A stretch of 64,000 bases of DNA, from the NCBI GenBank assembly GCA_009746045.1, contig RPFO01000154.1, positions 7,890,693-7,954,692 of the forward strand. Reading direction: 5' to 3'. Source of the stretch: Mesostigma viride (Eukaryota; Streptophyta; Mesostigmatophyceae; Mesostigmatales; Mesostigmataceae). Both the position numbers and the translations under genes were made by a program. Below the pieces are notes generated by a model. It had not been told where the DNA came from. It ran no database searches and was given only the letters and a program-made list of their open reading frames with translations. Of the stretch, positions 11,801-23,797 are shown one piece after another; within the stretch, counting starts at the first letter, position 1, and each line of letters begins with the position of its first letter.

Positions 11801-14800
11801 GAACTTGATCACCTTTTTGGAATACTGGCCTGGAATGGGTTTTATCTTTTTCTGCCAGTTTTGCTGAGGTTTGTGCACGTGCAGTGTTGTACAGTGCTAT
11901 CACCTCTGGGGGATATACACCTGCCTGCAGGCCTGCTGGGATTACTTCACCCCACGTGGCATGCAAGACAGGTCTCATGTTTAGGGTTGTGCACATTTCA
12001 TGACACCAGAGTGCCCTGTCACAATAGACCCCTGAAGTAGCATCCTTGGAAGGATTTTTGGCTAGTAGGGTTTTGACAGATCTGATGGTTCTTTCAATGA
12101 CCCCCTGACCCTCATGATCTTCCAGCCCAGCAATCTCTATTGCTTCACACCCTTCCAGGTCAGTCAGACAAGAAAATTGTTGATCAAGCAAAATTCTGTC
12201 AACTGGGTAGAATCTGGGTAAAGCAATCATGAGTGCAACACGTAGCTGCCCTGCAGACATGCCAGGTAGGGGTTCCATTACTGTGAACCTGGACCATGAG
12301 TCTTTTAGGATCAGGTAGGGTTGGACATCTTTGTTGATGTGCATCACATCCCCCACTATCATGCCCCTATTGGTGGAAGGAGTTGCAGTATGCCATTTTT
12401 GAGGTTTGGGGCTATTGAACTGACATTCTTGACAGTGTTGTCTAGCCAGTTTTACTGCATTCCTGAGTTGTTTTCCCATGCTACTACCCCCCAGCCGTCT
12501 GGCCAGTTCCTCAGCCACTGTTTCATGACCCATGGCTAGGTGCAGCTGATGAGCAAGCTCCTTGATATCTATGGAGTTGTCAACAGTAGGGGTTAGTGCT
12601 TTTATGTAAGGTTCCAGAACAGGGTGTTGGGAGGACAGTAAGGTTGCTGCCTCAAAATCAATTATGCCCTGGTTGCCATCCCCAATGGTAATGAGATCAT
12701 CATCCTCAGAGTAATAAGGTGAGAGAACTCACATTGATTTGGTAGCGAGGCCTGTTGCAACGGCTGCCTGGAGGCCCCAGGGGATGACGTGCGTGCCAGC
12801 AGCCCGGGCAGAGATCCACGTTGGCCAGGGAGTCGTTGTTGGGGCAGTTGTGCCGTGCGTGCCCTCTGGAAGCACCTCAGGCACCTTATGGCCAGGGTTG
12901 CCAGGTTGGTTGTTGTTGTTGTTGTTGTTGTTGTTTCCCTGCTGGGACCGGTTCTGGCCCTGCTGGGACCTGTTGTTGTTGTTGTTTTGGCCCTGTTGGG
13001 ACCTGTTGTTGTTATTGCCCTGCTGGGACCTGTTGTTGTTGCCCTGCTGGGACCTGTTGTTGTTGTTGTTGTTGTTGTTGGGGTTGCCATGCAGGGGCAC
13101 ACGGTGCCACGTGTTGCCACGCCCCTGAGAGCCACTGCCCCCTTGGTGGGAGGACTTGTGGGTCTTGGGTGCCCCCCCTGGCTGGCCTGCCCCTTGCGTT
13201 TGTGGCCTTGGACACCCTGGACCTTGGGGTCCTGGGCCTGGGTTGCCAGTACCCAGGGGGTCCACTGCCTCCTCGATATAGAGCATGGCAGCTCTGAAGT
13301 TGTCCCAGAGGGACTTGAGGCCTGTAAGCAGGGTAGCCAGGACAGAAGGTTGCAAATTAGCTTTTGTTAGCCAGGTGTGGATGAGATACCTTGGTTGGAG
13401 CTTGAGAAGCTCAAGGTCTTTCTCAATCATTACCCTGTATGTTTTTGCATCCCCAGAGAGGTTATTCTTGTTCACCTTATATGCAGCAAGCCAGTTGAAA
13501 CGTTCTACTGCTTCCATGTGGTTATTGGTAAGCACTAGCTGTTTCAGATCAGTGATAAAGGTAGGCCACTGTTCAATGGCTGCTTCAGGTGTCAGGGTAC
13601 GTTCCTGATAGGTTTGAATCAATGCTCTGATTGCAGGAGATGATTGATGGAATGTGGAGGAGGCCCTGAGAGCCTTAAACTGATGTCTAAGGTTAAGACC
13701 TTCCATCCCATACTCCAAAGCAAAAACAAATTGCTTAGCTTGTTCAACAGTGTGACCCTCAGGCAAGCCAGCAATATTGATTTTGGATTCCTTTTTATGA
13801 GGGTTAAACACACCTGTGAGAGGGGGGTTGGCCCTCAAGAAGCCGTCGGTTGCTTGTTGCAGGCGGGTGGGGTCCAGGTTGATGGTCCCCCGCTCATACC
13901 GCGACATCAGGGCGCGCAGGCCCTCGACAGTTTGCAGCTGGTTAGCTGTTAACTGCTGATCTTGCAACGAGGCCAGCTGGGCCTGGAGAATGGCGAGCTG
14001 TTCCAGGACATCCCCGCTCCTTGGGGGGGCCTCAGCAGGCCTGTTGGGTGCCTGTGGCACCTCTGCACCTCCCCCCAGGGCCTCCTGGGGTCCTGGCCAC
14101 CCCCCCTGGTTGGGAGGGGGCCCCAACCCACAGGGCGAACCTGGGGTGGTGGGGGAGGGGGAGGGGGGGTCATGGTGGCCCGGGGGAGCCCGGGGGTGTC
14201 CGGGTAACCCCACTGGGTCCAGCCCCATCGGTGGAGGGGCGGGCAGGGGTGTCTGCCTCTGCTCTCCTCCTGGCCTCCTCCCGCATGAGACGCTTCATCT
14301 CCTTGCGTACCTCATGCTCCCGGAGGGCTGCCTGAAAGGCAGCCTCATCCTCGGGTATGTCAGGGAGTGGTTCTCCCATGATCATAGCAGGCCGGACTGG
14401 ACAGTCCGCCTCTTTGCCCTTCCTCACGCCCAGGGCCAGCAGTCCCTCCTTGTACTGCAGGGGTTGGGGGGAGAGGGTTTCTTGCTGGTGGTTTCCAGCG
14501 GGGGGGCTTCTTCAGCTACCACCCCATGTTTGGCCAAGATGGCCTCCGTGACCCTGGCTTGGGTGATGGAGGACATGGTTTTAAAGTGTGCTGACCGAGC
14601 AAGCTCGGCCAGGTCTTGACTGTCCGCATAGTGCATGGGATAGTCAGCATTTTTTAGGAGGTCACGTAACCGCTGGGTGGCCTCGCGGTACGCGTCCGCC
14701 ATCGCCTGGTGGGTAGCCAGGCGACGGGCGGCTCCTCTTCATATTCTTGCCGCTTAGCGGCGAGCCGAAAAGCCGCCTCTCGGCGGACCTCTCGGTCCCG

Positions 14801-17800
14801 CTGCCGCGCTCGGCGTTCTTCATTTGCCACCAGCGCGGCCTGCTCGACCGCCAGGAGCGCTGGGGTAAGATTGATCTCAGTCTCCCCATCGGGGAGACTG
14901 GCAGTGTCGGATACCTCATCGTCGGACATTGGTTGTCCGCGATGGGTTCCACAGGTTTTCGCACCACCCGTGCGAGTTTAATACTCTCCATGTCCTTCTT
15001 CTTGCGAAGAAGGGACGCAGAGGGTCGCCCAAACGTTAGCTCAATGTGGTTGTGTCCCTGGGCGAAAGGGACATTAAGGTTTGATGTGGCGGGACGAAAG
15101 GTAATCGTCCCGTCCGGTGCCACCGAGGCCGTCTGACGGGGCATACGCTCCCGAAGAGATGGCAACGTGGGGCCGGACTGTGGAGCCTCAGTGGGGTTTA
15201 CCACCGAGGTCTCCGCAGCCATGGCCGCGCCAGCCGTGGTTGCGGCTGGGGCGGCCGCCGGAGTCGAGGGTAAGCCGGTCTCCCCGGGGGGAGCCGTCTC
15301 GGCCTCCGGCCTCGCAGGGGAGGGGGGTAGGTCGGTCGGCTTTGCAGCCGCCGTCCCCTCGTCCTGGCAACCATTGTGAGTCTTTTTGTTCTTTTTCTTT
15401 TTCTTGGAAATGGCCGCATCGCCAGCCGGCTTCTTGTTGTTGTCTCTGGGCATCCGCCGATCCTGCCCATCATCATCCTCGTTGTAGGTAAGCTTCTTAG
15501 CGACATTCTTGTTCGTGATAGCCATGGTAGCAAATAAAATTCAAGTTAGAATGCGGTGGGATATATTGCTTGAGAACACTGAAGCTGGAGCAATGAATTG
15601 CTTGGTTCATTAGAAAATAGGTTTACCCTTTATCAACGTTCCTCTCACCGGCTGCGCCGCCAGTGACCGTTGGGTGCAGACCGTTGGCCCGAGGCCACAC
15701 GATGACAGGTAGCAGTCTAGTCACTGCATCGTGCGATCACAATCAATGCACGCTGCAGTACGGTCCCTATCTAGGATACTCTAGTACCGTCCAATGACAG
15801 GACACTACGTATACTGGGTACTGACATCTGTCACGTACCTCAGTACCCAAAGTACCTATCTAGGGAAACGTATGCGACTCGACTAGCATTCCTATCTGCA
15901 TAGCCCACGTGGTATTTATATTCACATACCAACGTAGGTTTACAAGGCTTATTCATACGTTGTATTCACAATGCCTTTGAGACTTAGTCTACAGCCAAGC
16001 ATGGAGACTAACTGCTACCCTCGAGGCTGCCTGGAAGAGGGGGGGGGATTCTTCTTCTTTTCTTTGTTCACTGTTATTAGGGCAACAGTGATCCTATCAA
16101 GTTTTGTTTCCTGAACGGCGACAGTGCGGGGGAGGAGGGCAATGGCGCCAGGGACTGGGGTGGATCGGGGGGCTCTTGCTCCTGCATGCGAGGGAGACGA
16201 GATGACTACTTAAACCTGCCTTTGGCAGGGGCTCTACTCATTGTTTTCAATCAAATGCTGGTTTTCTTGGGAGCTCAAGTGTCATAATCGGATTTCTCTG
16301 AAAATAGTTTATTAAACAGAATGCGGGAAAGAAAGGGCCGCCACAACCTTGTGGCTGTACATGCAGAGAGGCTTGTTAGACGTATGGGGACGACTTGTTG
16401 TTTACCGGGGAATCCTACTGGCAACTAGCTTTGCCTTTTGTAAGTCAGGCGCCGTTTGTTTGAACGGCCGGCCATGTGTGGAATGCTGACGGAAGTTGCG
16501 TCAAAAAGCTGTAATAAAATCTGATGTAACCAGCACTCACCAATTGATTGGTGTGCTGCTTGGTTGGGTAGTGTGTTCAGGGTTGCATTCGAAGAGTACA
16601 CATGGCCTGACAGCTCAGACGTGTGACAGATGAGCTGGCTGGCTGAATTATTAAATTGTCAGCGTTAGGATATTTCTGGTTTTGCCGTTTTCCATTTTGA
16701 CGGTAGGCTTGATAAGCATGGTCGGCGGGTTGTGACCCGTAATTGTTTCTTCCCACCCATCCCACCCTTGGGGGGCTCTTGCTCCTGCATGCGAGGGAGA
16801 CGAGATGACTACTTAAACCTGCCTTTGGCAGGGGCTCTACTCATTTAGCTATTACTTCTTATCAGCCAACTACTGATTGGCCAACACCTTGCGTAGGATG
16901 TTGGCAAAGTACTAAATGGTCGATAAAAAGTAATAGCTAAATGATATTCAAGTCGATGGGTTCGCTACAGCTAGGGTGATACAGCATCACTTGTGACAAT
17001 CTGATTCAGGACCCCTAAACTATCTCAAGTGAGCTTTAGAAATCAGTTTCAGGTAGGGGACACATTTGCGTGTGTCTATGTTTTCTAATAGCAGTTTCTG
17101 GGATTCCCTAGCTACGGATAAAGCAACAGATACTCTGGCTGGGCACATGTAACCTTTGGACCCATATCAATGTCCCAGGGGATCTAAAAATAGCAGCACA
17201 CCAAGGTGGCACCGCAATGCGAGGTTGGGCACTGCATTGTGAATTGGGTTTCTGTGAAACGACAGCAGTTTAGTACAGTGGTACGAGAGAGACCGTCCCA
17301 CTTTTGATATAAATAACGGGGCACTTTTTGCCGCTTGGGGAAAAGGCCGTGAACCGCGTTCTTTAGCTGTCGATAAGCACCCAACGGCACTCATGTATTG
17401 CGCATGTGAGGACCCGCGTTATTAACTTGCATGGGAGTACCCTGTTGCTTTCATCATCACTGACCCAGGCTAGGACAGCCTCTGGTTGAAGCCCCTCCGC
17501 GCGGATGGCAGTGTAAGGTGTTTGACAAGTCATTAATTAATTAGGAACATAACTCCGTTGGGAGTATCTGTAGCGCATAGCCCTTGAGAAGGGCCAGATG
17601 GCCTATAATACATTCTAGGCTACTTCCTGCAAGGGTGGGAATGTAAACAACACTTGCTCTAGGTGCACTAGGGCACCTGCACCACCCAGAGTCTCGGGCA
17701 ACTCCCAGCTAAGGGGAGCCCGTCATAGGTGGGGAAGACAAGTCATAGCATATGTAAATACCGGAATCGGGGATGGCGTCGCCTGCCCCCTCCGAAGTCC

Positions 17801-20800
17801 CCGGGGTAAGAATAAACTTGGACGGCTGAACCCGGCCGGCCTCGCCCTGGGAATCTCCGGGGCTGGATGGAAGGCGGAGACCTCTTGCGGAAGAATCGAC
17901 GGCCAAGGTGGCGTAAGCGTGGGACGAAACGAGCACGGATGGACGGGGTGCCCTCCTTGTAGTAGGCGGAGACGGTGTGCTTGGTGCGAGCCATCCCTGC
18001 GAGGGAAGAATTGGACTCGGAGGACGAATGGGATGTCTCGTGGGTATGAGCTGAGAGCTCCAGAGCTTTGGGTAGCTTCGGGTGCTTTGGGAGCTTGGGG
18101 GACGGTCCGGATGTCCCGCTCCTTACTTATACCCGCGGCTCTTCCCACGTTCGGGAATCCAGCGATCGGCATACCGTGGATTCAAAGCCCCGGCCCATCC
18201 ACGGAGGGTCGATCACCGGGGTGGGATTGGCTGGTCCGATTGGCGTTCCGTGGATTGGCGTGTCGTGGATGCGCATCCGCCCGGTCCCATCCACGTAAGG
18301 CCAATCGACCGTGGATTGGCGATCCGTGGATTGCCACGGGACCCCGTGGCCAGCCACGGGGGGAGGCGGGTACTTTAGCGACCGCAGGACTCGGGTCATG
18401 TGGTCCGAGCGACCAACGCACTCGAGCTAGCTCGCACGAGCTCCCGAACCTTCTCTTCTACCTCGACAAACCTCATTCTTCCCTGCGCCGAACATGGAGT
18501 TCCTTTCTTCCTCCGACAACGGCGCGGAGTCCTTCTCCCCCCCCCTGGTAAGAAACCGCGCCCCCCCGTCCTCCGCATTCTTCCCTCGATCTGTTCCCGC
18601 GCTGTCTCCCAGATTGAGGGAAGAATGCGGAGGACGGGGGGGCGTGGTTTCTTACCAGGGGGCGGGAGAAGGATTCGGCGCCGTTGTCGGAGGAAGAAAG
18701 GAACTCCATGCTCGGTGCAGGGAAGAATGAGGTTTGTCGAGGTAGAAGAGAAGGTTCGGGAGCTCGTGCGAGCTAGCTCGAGTGCGTTGGTCGCTCGGAT
18801 TACATGACCCGAGTCCTGCGGTCGCCTCCCCCTGTGGCTGGCCACGGGGTCCCGTGCCAATCCACGGACGATCGGCCTTCCGTGGATGGGACCGGGCAGA
18901 TGCGCATCCATGACACGCCAATCCACGGGACGCCAATCAGACGAGCCAAAGCCCGATCGGACGGCCGCCAATCCGATCGGATGGGACGCCGATCGGCGCA
19001 GTGAGAAATCATCGTAGCGGAGAAATGTGCCAGTGAGAAATTGGCGTATAAAAAGTATAAGCTAGCGGCTTGTACAACTATTCAGCCTTTCATTTCTGGA
19101 CTTCATGCCATTTGCTAGCGTTTCCCTCGCCTTTTCCAGCAATGCCTCAAACGAGCTAGCACTCCCGCAGTGTCTGTGGCTGATTCCTTGTCGGTGCATG
19201 TGTGTTTGTGCAATGAATTCCTCATGACCTGCCCCAGGATTGTGCATGCAAGCAGCCAGCTAAGTGGCACCATCCCACCCAAGCTGGGGTCACTGTCCTC
19301 CTTGCAACGCCTGTAAGCCTTCCTTCCGCATCCTTGCGATGGCCACGTGTCCCTGTTCTTCTGTATGTGCCTCTTTGGACTTGCTTCCATCTGCTTGTGA
19401 TGTGCTTATCTGGCAAAGCCCTACAGAGCACTTGCGAAGTGGAACCGAACTGACTGAGTACTCGACCCTGAGCTATAAGGCTGCGTGCTTCCGCGGAGAA
19501 GTATCTAAGATGACAGTTTGCGTATCTGCACGTGTCGGAGGCTATGTAGAATAAAAGATACAAGTCTTCCCACTAATGACAAAATCCACTCTTGCCGACA
19601 ACCGGGGGCTTACGCCACAGACAAGGCATGTTCATGCCGAAGCTCACTAGCTTTAACAAACTTGCTTTTTTTATATGTCCGAAGCTGCTTGACAGACTAG
19701 TAGAAAATGACGAACGTTTGAGCCCCGTATATATTAGCTAGGCATTCTGTCCGGCATTGCCAAATTTCATCCGCACCGTAGCATAGCTCTCTCTGGCAGT
19801 GCTTGGCCGTGCAAAAAAGGCCGTGCAAAAAATGGTGTTCTTACTGCCTTTTGAACAATCATTTGTGAGGAATCACTTTGCAAGCAGACCCAGTTTCCAA
19901 GGTTCATGTTGCGCCCTCAAGCCCACTATGAAGACCTGCAACATATCATGCTTAGTGAATAATAGATAGTGACGAACCCCAATGCGCCGTGGCATCCTCA
20001 CGCCCGTCACGTGGAGACCTCAGGCCGTAACAGGGCACTAGGCCAGAGTAGGTCCACAATGAAACGGACACGTGTGAGGCTTCTCCAGCTTGCTTATTGA
20101 TTGCAACATACATTTGCGCACAGCAAGAATTTTTACGCTGAGCTTTTTTACATTAAGCAGGCAGTTTATAAATGCCTCGTTTGGCCGGGGTGTAATTGTT
20201 GCGAGTATGCTTGGGTGCATGGCTCCCCTTGATTGCTGCTGCCCGCAGGATCTTGAATAGGAACCACCCGACCGGCACAATCCCATCTGAGCTGGGGTCC
20301 TTCTATAGCCTGAATTGAATAGAATGCAAGAGAGTTGTTTTGTTGGAAATTGGGTTCGTTAGTGCAGCCTTTGATTCCTGTTGAAGCCCAACAAGAAATG
20401 GGCAGGAACCGCCGCTTTTTCTCATAGCCTGGAAGGCAGATCATTCAAACTGCTCACGCGAAGAGTCCAGCATGTACTGTGGGTGCGATGAGGCCTTATC
20501 ATAGCAAATGCTCAGCGGATGCAGTACATATGTAGAGCAGGCCCGTGGTCCAGGGGCAACAGCTCAAGGCATCAGGCTCACGTTGAGGCGTGCTTGTCCA
20601 ATACCCTGCTTGTTCTGCCAACAGGAAACTGGTCGACAGCAACCTGAGCGGTACCATCCCACCTGAGCTGGGGTCCTTACCCTCCCTGCAAGAACTGTAA
20701 GCCTTCCTTGCACATGATCGAGGCTGCCAGTTATTCAGCTGCTACTGTCTTTACTTGCTGCCGTTTGCTTGTATTGCCCTTGTCAACCGCATAAAGCCTG

Positions 20801-23236
20801 CAGGAGCTGGCACTTGAGCTGACTGTTTGGTTATGCTTATCCTTTTCCTTGGGGCACCATTGTGCAAATGCCCTGCTTTCCTGCCCGCAGGTACCTGCAT
20901 GGCAACCAGCTGAGCGGTGCCATCCCACCTGAGCTGGGGTCCTTATTCTCCCTGAAACAACTGTAAGCCTTCCCAGCACATGCTTGAGATGAACCATTGT
21001 CCAGTTGCTCCTGTCTGTACTTGATGCCATTTGCTTGTATTGCTGTTGCCACTGGCATAAAGCTCGCCGGAACTGGCACTCGAGCTGCTTCTTTGCTGAT
21101 GCTTATACTTTTTGTTGGGGCACCATTGTGTGAATGCCCTGCTTTCCTGCATGCCCGCAGGCTCCTGTATGGCAACCATCTGAAAGGAACCATCCCACCT
21201 GAGCTGGGGTCTTTATCCTCCCTTCAAATAATGTAAGCCTTCCCTCCCCATGCTTGTGGTGCCCACGGATCCTGGCGCTGCCATGAGCGACAACAGCGCT
21301 GTCCTTCAAAGTGCCACACATGCGGGCAGCCGGGTAGCAATGCAAGCTGTCTAATCGGCATTGCTAGTTTTCTGTTGCTGTGTGCGTGTGCAAACGCCCT
21401 GTTTGTTTCTGTCAAACAGGTACCTGTACTCCAACCATTTGGTCGGCGCCATCCCGCCTGAGCTAGCCTTTTTATCTTCCATGCACACCCTGTAAGTTTT
21501 CCGTCCACATGCTTATGGTGGCCACATTTCTAGGCCCTTTTGTCCGGGCTCGCTCCCATTTGCTTGCGTTGCCATTGCCTAGCAATACCCCGCACACATG
21601 CTTCAAGCTGACGCCTTGGCTGCCTGTTTGTCGTCGCTCACTTCTCATCGGTGTGCGCCTGCATCATGTCCTGCTTTTGCAGGAACCTGAACACCAACCA
21701 GCTGAGTGGCACCATTCCACCACAGCTGGGGTCTCTGTCCGCCCTGGAAATGTTGTAAGACTTTCCTCCACATGCTTGCCACAGACTACTGCCCAATCGC
21801 TCCAATCTGAGTTGAGCATGCGTTTATAGCCGCTACGTTGCTACGGCTCATGTAGCTAACACAGCACGTACTGTAAGACGCTTCCTTCCTTCCTTGTTGG
21901 CATCGCCATGAGCCAATTGATCGTCCTGTTCAAACTATCGCATTCGCTTGCTTGTCGCCGCTGCCTGCTGAAGCCCACCACGAGGCGGCACTTTGGCTGC
22001 CTGTTTGGGGTCGCTCATTTCCTTGTTGGTGATGCACGTGTGTCACCGTGCATGTTGCTGCCTGCAGGTCCCTGAATGCCAACCAGCTGGCCGGCACCAT
22101 CCCACGTGACCTGGGATCTATGCAGAAGTTGATCCTGCTGTAAGCCTTCCCTTCAAAAGGTTGTGATGAGTGAGTACCGCAGCGATTCAGCTCCTTTTTA
22201 GATTTGGACGCAGGAGCCAGCCCCTTAGACAAGAAGTGACGGACGTGTTGAAGGTTCACATCTTCCATGTACAGAATATTCAATCATTCCATGCATCAAT
22301 GCATGCATGCATGGGCGGCTCCTGCGTGGTTTGTCCCCTGTTTTGATCTTCCGGTGTCGCGCATCGTGCCATGGCAGAGCCGTGGATGACAACCCCTGGA
22401 TCTGTGGACCTGACCCAGCTGGATGGGTCCTAAACAGGATCGGCACATGGGGCTTGACGTGCCCTGGTACGCTTTCCTTACCCACTTCTCTTTCCGTGGA
22501 TTGAGGCAGTTCATATCTTGTGGTCTGGCATTGCCCTTGGTCGGTTGCTAGCTGGTCAGCCGTATGACTTGGACCCGGTGTTGATTGTTTGTGATTTTTT
22601 CTCTGACAGCCACAGCGGGTTCGTTTCGAGCCAGGATGTTTGTGACAGTGTCACTTACTTAGGGTGTTGTGCCGATTTTACATAGAACATTTGCAAGGGA
22701 GGGGGATCTTTTCTGTCGCCGGCTCTCCCACCAGGGGCTGCGTTTGTTGGTACTTTGTTTGCAATCTGTTTCCAGGGAACCAAGGATGGTAGGTGAGCAG
22801 ACAGCCATTTTGCTTGTCAAGTTAAGGAACCACGTAGTGCTTTATCATACTACTATGAACTTTGTGGTGAAGTTGAGATGCTGGTAGTGCTGTGCACAGC
22901 ATCATGTACCGAAACAGCTTGTGGAGCTAGTCGTTCTAAGTTAGTGACTGCAAGGCAGATATTGCTTTATTTGCATGGCCGCGCTCCCGCAAGCATGGTA
23001 ACCTACATCCTGGCCAGCCAAAAGTCGTAGTTATGTGATGAGCCTGTGAGTAGCCATGTGGCTAAAATAATTTGCTTTATGTATCAATTCCCAACTGATG
23101 CTGACTTTATCGCTGGTATGTTTTTTCCATCCTTCATTAAGTAATTATGTAGCGAAATAGGGCGCGGAGCTATGTTGGCAAAGTTATGTTTTCCATAAAC
23201 TTTGGGAACTACCAAAAGGGTGGGTCACTTTTCTCG

Positions 23237-23292
<56 letters not shown>

Positions 23293-23714
23293 TTTCTTGG
23301 TTTGGTTTGAAGGGGTACTTGCAAGCATTGCTCGGGGAACGGCAGGTGGCCCGCGGTGTCAAAACTGCCATTTTGCAACTTTTGGTTGTCCATTTATGCG
23401 AGCATAAATGCTATTTTAATAGAAGAAATTGGTAGTGTTAGAGCTGATTGTGCACGAGCTTTCGTTTGATAGGGCGGGAAGGTCTGTGTGCAGCGGCCGA
23501 GCGGCCTTGGGCAGTAACGCTAGAAATGATCAGACCTTGTGTCATTATTTCTTTCTGAAGACCTGCGACACAACTGACACATCACAAGCAATTTGTAAGG
23601 CACTTGCCGTCAACCACCGGCTGCTTGGGTAGCAATAGCAGAGATATTGGCCAGGCGACATGTAGATTGCATTTTCCTTTTATTACCACCACCACCAATC
23701 ACACAAACACACAC

Positions 23715-23797
<83 letters not shown>

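Larger units (their letters stand above)
8365..16013 (-). mobile_element. LTR retrotransposon, copia-type RT, inserted in a gene B intron
   Basis: Two LTRs (8365-8838 and 15544-16013) begin AGTTAG and end CTAACT. The element is flanked by a 5-bp target duplication GCTAC (8360-8364 and 16014-16018). Coding runs right to left on the - strand: a basic ORF, Gag, integrase, a retropepsin-like segment, copia-type reverse transcriptase, RNase H. The LTRs differ at about ten places including small indels, so the insertion is not brand new. Several frame breaks (Gag zinc knuckle, mid-RT, RT/RNase H) suggest a decayed copy. I see no clear tRNA primer site after the 5' LTR and no clean polypurine tract. 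Confidence 0.9.

Noticed and set aside
17743-17994. Histone H3 N-terminus (MARTK-x-T)
   Set aside because: Similarity ends after seven residues; no H3 core follows.
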